Below are positions 1 to 11,671 of a DNA stretch of 64,000 bases, piece by piece (the first letter of the stretch is position 1; each line of letters starts with the position of its first letter). This DNA comes from Notospermus geniculatus. Lineage: Eukaryota > Nemertea > Pilidiophora > Heteronemertea > Lineidae. A model generated the notes under the pieces. It was not told the DNA's origin. It saw nothing but the letters and a program-made list of their open reading frames with translations, and ran no database searches. Both the position numbers and the translations under genes were made by a program. Location: positions 231,842-295,841 of the forward strand of contig NMRB01000293.1 of the NCBI GenBank assembly GCA_002633025.1, given 5' to 3'.

Positions 1-16
1 GTGTTTCCATTCACAG

Positions 17-1845
17 GTCGTAGGTTCCGATACCAAAGGTACGAGAAATCTCATGGCCCCATTCATAAATACATCCACAAATTGGACAGAGACGTGAGTA
101 CATGTATACTGCTGTTACAGTTGGATACACCCTTCCTGGATATACTGTTTTTACTTGTATTACACGTGGATAAATACTGTACTTGGATATACTGTTTTCA
201 CTGGTATTACACTTGGGTATACTGTTCTCTTCCAACTTCCAAATACTTTCATGAAGGTAGTGAAATGCTCAGGAAATTTTTTTTCACAATTCCATCTTTC
301 TTTTAAGGAGAAAATAGAAATACATGTCCTGTATTTTTCTGTGCTTTATAGAGGCTACTCTTGTTGCATCCAACTTGATATTACTTATTAACAACCAGAG
401 ATGTGCTGGGGCAGAATTTTCTTCAGCCACACTTCCTAGTTATATTATATTAAAAACTGCTTCGAGATGCAGGCACTCTGTCTTCATTCTCCAATTATTT
501 CTTAGTCACATGGATAATCCTTGAGCAAAAACTACTGTAATGTGGCTAATGCCACTGCAATCCCTGCAGGGTGATGCGCAACGTGACATTCAATGAATGT
601 GGTCTGGTTATGTTAAAAAATATAATATGAGGATAAATTAATCTCATTTCGTTATTCTTCTCTCTTTCTTCAGGGTATGGACACGATAGAAAGATTGGAA
701 CCTCATGCTTTTTCTGAGTATCTGAAGGATACACAAAATACTATATGTGGGAGGTACCCAATTTGTGTATTACTCAATGTAAGTATTATGTGCGTTCATC
801 ATGAATTTGCAGTTCTGATTACATGTACATGTATATTGAGAATTAGATAAGATGGTAGAGTGTGCAGATTTAAAGCCCCACTGTATTGAATTTTACGATA
901 TTTTCAAAATGTTAGGAGAGTGCATATAGAGGTCTCATAGCTCGTGAAGGTCCCCAAAATGCTTGCCTGATACTTAAGAGAATCGAGGCCTAGTTTTCAG
1001 TACACATTGAAAAAAACTGCAGGGAGAGCTCTAATGTATTCAGATAGAGCGTAGTACATTTTACACTACACTGACGTCGACAATCGCGGCGATGATTCAT
1101 GTTTTTCAAATTGAAATGATAGGATTGCTACGCTGGTCAGCACCGAGATTCGAACCCACGCCTCCACATAAGGCAACACCGCCAGCATTGAGGGAAAGCG
1201 TGCACACCACTGTGCCAAATCCCCATCTTCAAAAAAAGATGGTTCAATAGCCAGCATTGTGCATGGAATCCCTCAACACCCTAGGAAAGCGTGGACCAGT
1301 GGTGACACCTTTTATCAGACCAGGCAACGAAGTTTTACGTCTTATCACCTTCATGAGCGGCCACAGGCCTTTCTCACATGAGGTTTAGACGAATATTAGC
1401 AATATTCGGGTGTCGCGATATAAACAGAAATGATAGGATTGCTACGCTGGTCAGCACCGAGATTCGAACCCACGCCTCCACATATGCTTTCCCTGGGTAT
1501 TGAGGGATTCCATGCACAATGCTGGCTATTGAACCATCTTTTTTTGAAGATGGGGATTTGGCACAGTGGTGTGCACGCTTTCCCTCAATGTCTGTTTTTC
1601 AAATTGAATACGGAGGGGCTTCAAGTCAGTATTATTATACGAGTAGATGATGATGATGGTAATGAGCATTCTACATACTAGTACCTTGTACATTTCAGGC
1701 AATCAAGTCCCTTCGTTCAAGTATTAATGGCAACGGGTGCAGAATGCAAATGAGATTTATTAAATATGTGCAGTCGAGCCACTGTGTAGACGATGATCAA
1801 TCTTCTGTGAGCTATGCAGCCGGGGCGTTCGTCATAAGACAGTAA
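17..1845 (+). CDS. MEMO1: MEMO1-like protein, C-terminal 108 residues (last three coding exons)
   Basis: Three exons join in frame: 17-93 (acceptor ..TTCACAG, donor GAC/GTGAGT), 674-778 (CTTTCTTCAG, donor AAT/GTAAGT) and 1699-1845 (ACATTTCAG, stop TAA at 1843-1845). The translation follows the end of animal MEMO1: [13 protein letters not shown] matches the segment after the DFCHWG region, then [14 protein letters not shown], then YVQSSHC and [11 protein letters not shown] just before the stop. MEMO1 is a soluble protein with a class III extradiol-dioxygenase-like fold. It binds copper/iron and acts in ErbB2-driven cell motility and redox control. The Cys of NTICGR, a metal ligand in human MEMO1, is kept. 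Two positions of the usual GRHPIGVLL motif differ (H to Y, G to C), and the usual CRNWQDSS reads CVDDDQSS, so this may be a diverged paralogue. The 5' exons lie outside the window. Identity of the family is secure; orthology is inferred. Confidence 0.9.
120..232 (+). repeat. Short tandem repeat in a MEMO1-like intron, about 47 bp unit
   Basis: The phrase GGATATACTGTTTT..ACT(T/G)GTATTACAC recurs at about 47-bp spacing, with a decayed third copy. It lies in the intron between the first two visible exons. Confidence 0.6.
1117..1620 (-). mobile_element. Rearranged pair of tRNA-derived SINE copies
   Basis: At 1117-1240 the - strand reads as a tRNA-like SINE: GATGGGGATTTGGCACAGTGG (A-box region) and GGTTCGAATC (B box). 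A second partial copy at 1425-1483 repeats the B-box part in the same orientation. However, 1500-1586 is the inverted complement of about 1190-1275, so the second copy is internally flipped. Both lie in the last intron of the MEMO1-like gene. Related intact copies are at 37471 and 40399. Confidence 0.75.
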
Positions 1846-2743
1846 TCGACAAAGCTGTAGGACAGTTTGAGTATTTTTCAGTTTCTGATCTGATAAACTG
1901 CGATCTGAGCTGTCCTAGTGGTACACTGTTAAAATGAGCTTTCTCAAGGTCATGGTGGATTGTCTGGGCTCAAAACTTGTACCGGGTACTCAAGTGTATA
2001 AATTCTCAATGGCGAACATCTCAAGCAGTTTCTCTACTTTCTTTTTGTGGTCTGACCTGGGGTCTAGCCAAATGAGGTACACTTTTTACCTGTATTCTAA
2101 CTGGCAAATTCTCAAACTGGCCTCAGCTCGTCAGTGGCTATGCTGTCGCCTCGTGTAAGACTCATCCATCGTCGACGTCATCGCTGTGATCGGGAGATCG
2201 GGTGATCATTCCACCATCGATCGGAATTGGACGGACTCTTCGTGTTGGAATATCTTCCCTCTTGACGGGTGTGTACCAAACAGCACAAGAACACTGTACC
2301 ACAGTCTAAAACATCCCTTATTATAAGTTTCAACTAAACGTTTATGTGTAAGTCTTGTGGCATTTTTGACTTGGCTGGAAAGCCGAGCTGGTCTGAAATG
2401 CTGGACCCATTTCAATATCCTGCTCTTACCCCTTCCGTCATGTGAATGTCCCCATCCTGGCACAGGGCTTGCTATAAGGGACTGAGAAGAGTGAAATTTC
2501 ACTGAATTTCTGCTGCTCTTTTCAAGAAAATGTCTTACATGTGTCAGGAATCTGGAAGAAGTACTGCGTACTGTTATTGAGACTAAAAAGCAGCTTGAAT
2601 CTGGTTGTGAGAAGCATTTTGAAAGTTATGGAAGAAGAATGAAAGACCTGCCTATTTCTGATTGTTATGTCTGAATGGACTGTAATAATGGTTGTTTCAG
2701 TATTTTTCATACCTATTGATTTATGTGGTAGCGAAAAGTTCTC
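1846..2743 (+). other. 3' flank of the MEMO1-like gene; nothing else seen
   Basis: This is presumably the 3' untranslated region and intergenic DNA. I see no splice-bounded open frame. The first AATAAA after the stop is at 2814-2819, inside the neighbouring MITE, and could serve as the polyadenylation signal. Confidence 0.4.
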
Positions 2744-2955
2744 TTAAAGGAGCACGGTATTGGATCTCAAATGCGTTATTTGACTGCTGATGCAGAGGGA
2801 GCCACCTAGCGGCAATAAAACGAACTACAAAATGCATTACAAAATGTACGTAGTAATTCGGGTCAATTTGCCGACAATGTAGTTAGTCCCTGGGTTGGAG
2901 AATGGCACGGTGGCACCGGCTGTCGAGAAAAAGTGGCAATACCGTGGTCCTTAAA
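2744..2955 (+). mobile_element. MITE, TTAAAGGAGCACGG family, copy 1
   Basis: An element of about 210 bp with inverted ends: TTAAAGGAGCACGGTATTG on the left, and the complement of GGCAATACCGTGGTCCTTAA on the right. The core GAGGGAGCCACCTAGCGGCA is shared with the copies at 7898-8100 (opposite orientation) and 58826-59031. No coding capacity. Confidence 0.8.
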
Positions 2956-3774
2956 GATTCATGTGTTAAGTTCTTTTTCAAAGATATTTTCTGAGTTTGG
3001 AAGGTATGTCCGAGTTGCAAGTTGTCTAGGAGGGAAAAACCAACTGAAGAAGCTGTTCAAGTTCCGACGGGGATTTCGTCTCATGTGAAAAAGTCTACTG
3101 ACTGACAGATTTCAGGAAAGCACTGGGGACTTTGTCTCCCAAAATGCATGTTGTGTTGTATTCTATTGAGGATATTTAGAGGAATGTACTGATTGTCAGT
3201 ATGATTATTTATTTCTGTACGGACGAGGAAATGTTGCAGTCGTTTCAGTGATGATGGGAAAAAGGATCTGCATTTTATAACTGTAGAACAATTTAGGCAA
3301 AGCAGAAGATTTGATGTGGCAAAAAAAACCACTTTTAATCTATCTGTCTATTTTAATCAACTTCAGCCTTGATCAGTGATAATGATCAAATAATGCCTAT
3401 ATCTACATCGTTCAAATGACGCATTGTCTCAAACAATTTTGCTGGTATACTCTCATGCACATTTAAATCATGTTTTAGTCATCATTTGTCCGTCTTGACT
3501 AAATTCTGTGTTCTGGAGATAGTGTTGTTCAGAATGTCAAAGTGACGGTTGACCTCTTGTAAAATGGTCTTGGAAACCAAAATGCCACCAATAAACAACC
3601 AAACTTGGTCAGGAGCTGTAGATATATATCTACTCCAAGACAGACAGAAATATCAACAGCACTTGGTGCAATGACTTGAGGATACAAAGGGTTGATTTGA
3701 AATGGGGAAGATTTTGGGTGGTGTCCCGAACTTTTGCCTGGGACTTTAGATCCACATTGATTCCATTCATGATC
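2956..3774. other. Intergenic DNA, no feature recognised
   Basis: AT-rich sequence with only short chance open frames and no convincing splice-bounded exon. Confidence 0.4.
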
Positions 3775-5773
3775 CTAAAGCATGGTGCACACCTGCGACC
3801 AAAATCATGCGACCACCGACGAAACTGGCGACCACGGCGTCGCAGCCAATCATCGCGTGCAAGGTCACTCGCCGACCACTCTTGCGACCATTTCAGTGAA
3901 CCATCCGCAAACAACAGACGACCTCCGAAAGCGACTGAAGTTGCCAAATATTGTGGCGTCGCATCGGAATCATATGCGGATGAAGTTTCATCGGCTGACT
4001 AGTTGCAAAGGTCAGTCGGCCTTTGCGACCGAAAATTAAACATGTTGAATTTTTAGCTCACCTGTGGTGAGCTTATACAATGGTTGTGCGTCCGTCGTCC
4101 GTCGTCGTCCGTCGTCGTCGTCGTCGTCCGTCGTCGTCCGTCGTCGTCCGTTAGCAGGGCACGTTTCGTAACCGCTGGGGCTATTGATCTGAAACTTGGT
4201 ACACATATGCCCCTAGGTCATATGACCTATGACACCAAGTTTTGGTCCGATTCGATTCTTGACTTGGCCACCAGGTGGCTAAAACCAAAAACACAAAAAG
4301 TGCAATAACTCCTGAACTAATGACAGGATCACCTCCAAATTTTTATCATAGGTGTATCTAATGAGGGTACATTACATATATAACGGGTTTTTGATTTGAC
4401 CTACTTTTCAAGGTCACAGAGGTCAAAGTTCGACAAAAGTAACGAACCTGCCACAGTTCTTCATTATTTCACCGAGCGTCTTCATATCTTGCATAAACGT
4501 GTATTAGAGGGGTACCTTCAAAATTATGGAGTTTCGGCCCAATCGGACATCCAATATGGCCGCCAGGTGGCGTAACCTGAAAATCTTCCAAGTGCTATAA
4601 CTCAGGAACGGCACAACCCAGCATGCTCAAACTTGATATTTACCTCCATCTAGATGACCTTTACAAGCACGTCATATTTTGGCCTGATTAAATTTCCAAT
4701 ATGGCCGCCAGGTGGCGTAACCCGAAAATCATCAAATGTGCTGTAACTCAGGAACGACTTGACCCAGAGCGATCAAATTTGATATGTACCTCCTTCTAGA
4801 TGACCTTTACAAGCACGTCAAATTTCGGCCTGATTAAGGTTCCAATATGGCCGCCAGGTGGCGTAACACGAAAATGTTCAAAATTTTGCCTTTAAGTGGC
4901 ATGTTTCGTAACCGCAGGTGCTATTGGCCTGAAATTCGGTACATATAGACACCTTGGTCAGATGACCTATGACCCCAAGTTTCGGTCCGATTTGACCCTT
5001 AGCTTGGCCACCAGGTGGCGGAAACCAAAAACACAAAAAGTGCAATAACTCATGAACTAATGACTGGATCCTCTCCAAATTTTTATCATTGGTGCTTCTA
5101 ATGAGGATGCATGACATAAGTAAGGGGTTTTTGATTTGACCGACTTTTCAAGGTCACAGAGGTCAAAGTTCAAAATTTAGGCATTTGGTGGCGCGTTTCA
5201 TAACTGCTTGGGCTATTGACTTGAAACTTGGTACATACATGTATACAACCCTATGTCAGGTTACCAATGACACCACTTTTCGGTCCAATTCGATTCTCCG
5301 CTTGGCAACCAGGTGGCCAAAACCAAAGCTCAAAGTCCAGTAACTCCTGAACTGTACCTTGATTGTCTCCAATTTTTTATCAGGCATGTCAGGTGCATCT
5401 AATGAGGATACATGACCCTGGAACATTTCGATTTAACATTTGTCATTTGTTTTTCTGGTACGTTCACCCAGGTGAGCACATGGTCCATGGACCATTTCAT
5501 TGGTCTCTTGATGCGGTGGAAATGTTTTCCATCTCCGTTGGCCATTGAAACCGGTCATTCAGACCGCCCAGTGCAACTATCTCCCGCAAACAATATAATG
5601 ACCACTCAAGCGATCAGATATGAGACGAGATACGATTAATCGGGTGACCACAGTGACGGGTCGCTTGGTGCAACGATCTGCCACAGGGCAGGCAAATCCT
5701 GCAAATCTCCAGTTGCTCTAGCAGTCTCCTAAAAAATCGCACGAAAAATTATAGGTGTGTGCCATGCTTTAGG
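3775..5773. mobile_element. TIR DNA element with a nested insertion
   Basis: The left end CCTAAAGCATGGTGCACACC and the right end (complement CCTAAAGCATGGCACACACC) form terminal inverted repeats of about 20 bp. The outer parts (3775-4050 and about 5490-5773) are rich in CGACC/GTCGC words. The middle is a separate repeat (4053-5480), inserted later. No transposase frame is visible, so this is a non-autonomous element. Confidence 0.7.
4053..5480 (+). mobile_element. Hairpin-cap / GTC-microsatellite / modular-tail repeat
   Basis: The element starts with a small hairpin (GCTCACC-TGT-GGTGAGC), followed by a CGTCCGTCGTC microsatellite at about 4088-4150, then a long tail. The tail contains three diverged copies of a module beginning GGCACGTTTCGTAACCGC (about 4162, 4903, 5194). 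Between them are three tandem units of about 145 bp with CCAATATGGCCGCCAGGTGG (4551, 4695, 4842). It ends with CACCCAGGTGAGC, a complement of the cap. A second copy begins at 63585. It is probably a non-autonomous transposon; I cannot name the class. Confidence 0.7.
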
Positions 5774-7897
5774 GGAGCGAAAATTTGTAAGATACGTCAT
5801 AGTAAATATTGGAAATGGGCTCCAAATATTAACATCTTGCCACACAGACTGCTAAACAGCACTTAAAACATCTCACAACACAGAAAGACAGTCGTGGCTG
5901 AAATCAAATACCATTGAGATCATGTTCATCAATACTTGAGCTAAGAGTGTAATGGCATTTTCATATTTCGTGTATTTTACATTTCAAATATAACATATTA
6001 AGTTTGAATGTTAGTCAAATTTCATTGATAGAATAATATTTGTATGTGTTCTTTGTAGGTTTTTGTTCTTGAATAATTTGTATTGAATGGAACCATAAAA
6101 CTGAATGCGTTAGTGAACTGGAGCGAGGCTACGGAGTGAACTGCTATCCATTTAACTCATCTACCCCCAGAGTCCAGCAGACAGCATCTTTTGTCCAAGT
6201 TTTCTCACATCCTATGGTGTTGATTGAAAAATATTTGAAGAAAGTTCGTCCCTATCAATCATCTGAAAAATGTTCGTTCAAATTTCTTCCAACTAATTTT
6301 CCCAGCGACCAGGAAAATTCACAGAAGATAATGTCTGCTCAAACTGAGGGCAGGCGAGTTAAATATATTTTGTACTTCATCAGGCATACCCCTTTTGGGA
6401 AATGTCTGAATTTGGTTACTCTGTACTAAAAACTCGTCTCATGACAAATTCAGTTTTTTTGGGGTTTTCTGATCTGAGTGAGTTGAAAAGCCTCTTTCAC
6501 ACTGTGTTAAATTTTTTTTATATGCCAGTTCAGGGCCCATAGCTTTCAAACAGTAGGCCTAATGTAAGCCCTTATTCGGCATATTGAGAAAAAATTGACT
6601 GTGTATTTGGGTTATACAGAAGATTCCATTCAATTGTTTAATGTCTCAAAATATCTCTGTTCAAAAAGGCATGTACTGGCTCTCATGTCAGCAAATGCTA
6701 ATTTATAAGATAGTTTAGGTATTAATAAGGGATAAAGGTGGGGAGTATGGAACATGCCTTGGTGTGAGGATATCAGTTTATGAGCTCATTAATTTGCTTT
6801 CCTTTGATGGTTAATTGACCTGTACGAATCTGGTCGTATGGGATGGCCACTTATTTCGTAAGATGGGATAGCAAGGTGTTTTCCTCTGTACAGAATAGAA
6901 GTACATTTTATGTCATCATTATTTGTTCACTCGGTTATCATAATCATCCCCTGCCAGAGTTACACAAGTGCACTAATCAATGGCCTCAGCTGGTAACAAA
7001 TGGCAATCAATTTAGTACTTTAGCCAACTGGACAATTTATGGACGTCTACTGGTTTAGGCAAGTGTGCATTGGGCCATTAAAATTCTGGCTATTATGCTG
7101 GCTGACACATGATGATTCCAGTATACCAGTAACTCAACAAGGTCCAACTAGTCATTAGTGTTTGGCCCATATTGATGTGTGCAAACATGTACTGTACACA
7201 TGCTCTGTGCACGTATGCATACTTTTATACTCATGTTTCATGTGTATATTCATCATGTACCGTACAGCTTTTGTCGACTTTTAACAACATGGAGCCTACC
7301 ATTTCATATCTGTGTCATCTCCTATAGCAGTTTTGCCTTTAGAAGTTCAAGAATAGCACCTGCATAGTATAGGGAGACAGGATGCTGATGTTATTGTAGT
7401 TGTCATATTATTTCCATTGTCCAGTTCTTGAATGGAAACAGCCACAAACAGGCATTCTGTTACTTCCAAAATGCATCTGCCCCCCCCCCTCCCCCAGGTT
7501 CCATACTCGATATAAAGAGGTTCATGAACGAACATCATAGAAGAGTCAAATTTGGTATTCTTGGGATGATGGCAAGCACGGGAATTACATGTATTTATAT
7601 GTACCCGGTAGGCCTATGATGAAGTTCAACTGTAACGTTAAACTCTTTTCTGAAGTTGGACTTGTCAACATGCCATTTTCCTGGCTTTATTTATTTACAA
7701 AAGCATGTTCCCTGCTTCTTTCCTTTTCTGTATCATCATTTTGGTATTGAAATAAAGAAATCAAATTCAAATTCTTTACCTCAGATTTTGTCAATTTCAC
7801 ATTCTCCACCTCACTAATGGTGTGCTATTTGCCAAAAATTCTCATTTTAGGCTGAAAAACAATTGCAAGTGTCACAACTGAGTGCAACAGTGTTGTT
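5774..7897. other. Intergenic DNA with one weak open frame
   Basis: A + strand frame is open from about 6073 to 6429 (roughly 118 codons), but no acceptor feeds it in frame and no good donor follows. A homopolymer-rich CCCCCCCCCCTCCCCC tract lies near 7482. AATAAA at about 7751 could be a polyadenylation signal of an unseen + strand transcript. No family is recognised. Confidence 0.35.
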
Positions 7898-8100
7898 CCT
7901 TGAAGGAGTCCGGTATTGCCACTTTTTTCAACAGCTGGCGCCATTCTCCAACCCGAAGGACTCGGCGAATGGACCCATGTAGGCCTACTTCACTAGGTAC
8001 ACTTTGTAATGTTTTGTAGTTTGTTCTGTTGCCACTAGGTGGCTCTTCTACATTAGCAGTCAAAATACTGGTAAGAGGTTGCACACCGTGCTCCTTTAAC
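7898..8100 (-). mobile_element. MITE, TTAAAGGAGCACGG family, copy 2
   Basis: This is the inverted orientation of the 2744-2955 element. It ends in CACCGTGCTCCTTTAA, and the core GCCACTAGGTGGCTC is the complement of the shared core. It is more diverged than the other two copies. Confidence 0.75.
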
Positions 8101-8811
8101 AGTGAACAATATCAATAGGCGAGAGATCTATCAGTTGCCACGGTATTCATTGCAAGCCCTCTGGCCATGATTATGTCAGTGAAGATGCTACATGACGGAG
8201 TGATCCTACCTGCAAGTGCAATAGCAGAAGGCTGCATTCTAAATGCATAGATCGCATCCGAATGGAGCACGTCTGCTCTTAGATATTATTCTACTGTATT
8301 TCTTTTCTGTACTGCAACTATAAGCAAGTGCAGAACTCAGCTCCTCACCCTTGTTGTTACAATCTTGTTGACAAACAAAGGCAGCCCATCCACCATGTGT
8401 CATGATCACTGGAAACATAATGTATTCAGATTATCACCATCAGTTGCTGTAGTAATGTTAAACAACTCATACTTTCTAAATTGTATTCTCATTAATTAAT
8501 CATAATTTTCTGGAATCATAACTCGTTACTTTCCAATTTGTATTCGGATAATTATCATTATTACTGGAAAAGTTGACTTGGCTCATTACTTTCCAGTCAT
8601 GAGGAAATGAATGAGAAAGCATAACACCTTTCCTAAAATACACGCTCATGTATTTAACTACAACAGATGATTTCTACATAAAGAATTGAGGCATTACTGA
8701 AGTACACATAAAGTAGAAAGAAGCTTCAAGCAGAGGCACATCTTCCCTTCACGTCAGGAAACCTTTATCCGCCGCTCCAGGAGCAATGGTATAAGCTGAC
8801 ACCCTTTCGAC
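8101..8811. other. Intergenic AT-rich DNA, nothing recognised
   Basis: No splice-bounded frame, RNA gene or repeat end could be supported here. Confidence 0.35.
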
Positions 8812-10206
8812 AAGTCATTTTTCTCAAGTCTTCACCTGCGACTAAGATTATAAAAAATTAACAAAATGAAACATTCTCACATATGATTATAACGCAAAGT
8901 ACATGTACGATGTCCTCAATATTTTTTTTAACAGCATTGATTACATAATGACCAACAATCGATTCCTTTATACGACAGGTATTTTCACTTGACTGCACCA
9001 AATGACACAACATGACAAAATATGCTTGTCATAACTTGATACTTGTATACAGATACTTGGTGATTATAAAACAAATTTTACGTCATGCACAAAAGTACTT
9101 CTCAAGCCAATGAAAGTGCTGTCGAAACCATTTGGGTGAACTTTACAGCAGACGTCCACAGGGATTCAACAAGTAGGTAATTAAGCTTCCATCCACAGCA
9201 GTAAACCATTAATTTTGTCAATAAAAGAACTGGGCTTTTAAAATGAGAGTATTCAACGACACCAATCACAGTACAATATCAGAATCTTGAAAATGCCATC
9301 TTCACTTCTTTCTGATGCAATTCCAAGGTATGAACACAGCCACGCAGGGCTAGTTATACTATAGCGCACCTTATCAATATCCTGGTCTTGATGTTATCAA
9401 ATTGTACCCTACCTGAAATTTTAGTACGTAAATGAGCTCTGCGTGCTTGATTTTANCACCCCCCCCCCCCCTCACCTCATTGAAATTTCCAACTTAAATG
9501 CACACTGAACGAATCACTGGAACCATACCAGAACACCTTATTTAAAATCTAAACCTGTACATGTACATTTGTATAATGTACGATTTTCGTCCATGGAATT
9601 GCACCAAAAATTTGATCAGCAATATGTAGCGAATATGAAGCGAAGATGAATGACAAGGGCTCCGAGACAAACATACCTGGAGTAAATAGTAAGCTGATCT
9701 AGTTCCAACATGTTCACTTCTTCCCAAAGATGTGCAGAGTTTAAGGCAAGGCCCATTGTAGGCAGTAAACTCCTTGTCAATTCCTGTTCCAAAACCCAGG
9801 TTCTGGTGCCAATTTCCAGGTTCTGGTGCCAATTTTGTTCAAACAAACAGATAGGGAAGGAGAATGCACGAAATTATCCTCTAATGCAGCACTGTTTAAA
9901 CGCAATTTGGTAATCACAGCCAGTGAAACATTACCAAGTAAACAGCTCTCGATCCTCAAGCTTTCAAAATTGAAGAAGATTCAACAGTAGTTTTGTTGAT
10001 ATAATGTCTGGGTATAATGTCATGTTGAAGTAACTTCCAATATAAGAGTAACATTTCACCATTCCCACCTAATGACTACATATATACATGTACATACATG
10101 ACATAACATGAGTACATTGCTCATTTTCTAAGCAATTGTTAAGTACTAAAAGTATTATTGTGTGTGCATGATCACCACAAGTCAGTGAGACAAGAGGTGT
10201 GCATAA
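8812..10206 (+). repeat. Tandem duplication, unit A (about 1.4 kb)
   Basis: The unit runs from AAGTCATTTTTCTCAAGTC to AAGAGGTGTGCATAA and repeats immediately as 10207-11671 at high identity. It contains a single N at 9456, next to a poly-C tract. Exactly there it lacks about 75 bp that are present in unit B, so the N may hide missing sequence. It contains a short direct repeat, GGTTCTGGTGCCAATTT(T/C). No gene is recognised. Confidence 0.85.
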
Positions 10207-11671
10207 AAGTCATTTTTCTCAAGTCTTCACCTGCGACTAAGATTATAAAAAATTAACAAAATGAAACATTCTCACATACGATTATAACGCAAAGTACGAT
10301 GTCCTCAATATTTTTTTGAACAGCATTGATTACATAATGACCAACAATCGATTCCTTTATACGACAGGTATTTTCACTTGACTGCACCAAATGACACAAC
10401 ATGACAAAATATGCTTGTCATAACTTGATACTTGCACACAGATACTTGGTGATTATAAAACAAATTTTACGTCATGCACAAAAGTACTTCTCAAGCCAAT
10501 GAAAGTGCTGTCAAAACCATTTGGGTGAACTTTACAGCAGACGTCCACAGGGATTCAACAAGTAGGTAATTAAGCTTCCATCCACAGCAGTAAACCATTA
10601 ATTTTGTCAATAAAAGAACTGGGCTTTTAAAATGAGAGTATTCAACGACACCAATCACAGTACAATATCAGAATCTTGAAAATGCCATCTTCGCTTCTTT
10701 CTGATGCAATTCCAAGGTATGAACACAGCCACGCAGGGCTAGTCATACTATTGCGCACCTTATCAATATCCTGGTCTTGACGTTAATATCAACGTGTACC
10801 CTACCGGTACCTAAAATTTTAGTACGTACTGAGCTCTGCGTGCTTGATTTTAGTATGCGCAGTACGGTAGTTTTCATTATCCAAGCCATTCTGTGTTTTC
10901 ATTAATCAAGTTGAATGATGTTTTTATCACCCCCCCCCCCAAACCTCATTGAAATTTCCAACTTAAATGCACACTGAACGAATCACTGGAACGATATCAG
11001 AACACTTTATTCAAATTCTAAACCTGTACATGTTCGTTTGTATAACACACTATTTTTGTCCATGGAATTGCACCAGAAGTTTGATCAGCAATATGAAGCG
11101 AAGATGAACGACAAGCGCTCTGAGACAAACATACCTGGAATAAATAGTAAGCTGATCTAGTTCCAACATGTTCGCTTCTTCCCAAAGATGCGCAGAGTTT
11201 AAGGCAAGGCCCACTGTAGGCAGTAAACTCCTTGTCAATTCCTGTTCCAAAACCCAGGTTCTGGTGCCAATTTCCAGGTTCTGGTGCCAATTTTGTTCAA
11301 ACAAACAGATAGGGAAGGAGAATGCACGAAATTATCCGCTAATGCAGCACTGTTTAAACGCAATTTGGTAATCACAGCCAGTGAAACATTACCAAGTAGA
11401 AGAGACAGCTCTCGATCCTCAAGCTTTCAAAATTGAAGAAGATTCAACAGTTGTTTTGTTGATATGTCTGGGTATAATGTCATGTTGAAGTAACTTCCAA
11501 TATAAGAGTAATATTTCACCATTCCCACCTAATGACTACACACCGGTATATACATGTACATACATGACATAACATGAGTTCATTGCTCATTTTCTAAGCA
11601 ATTGTTAAGTACTAAAAGTATTATTGTGTGTGCATGATCACCACAAGTCAGTGAGACAAGAGGTGTGCATA
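10207..11671 (+). repeat. Tandem duplication, unit B (about 1.46 kb)
   Basis: Direct repeat of 8812-10206 with scattered substitutions and small indels. It carries about 75 bp around 10850-10927 that unit A lacks. The two units abut without a gap, so this duplication may be real, unlike the N-joined ones at 31510 and 38577. Confidence 0.85.

Noticed and set aside
3775-4040. Overlapping open frames of 85-108 codons on both strands
   Set aside because: They fall in the CGACC-rich arm of the TIR element and reflect its composition.
6059-6429. Exon starting at the TTTGTAG acceptor at 6058
   Set aside because: All three frames hit a stop within about 12 codons, and the open frame further on is not reached.
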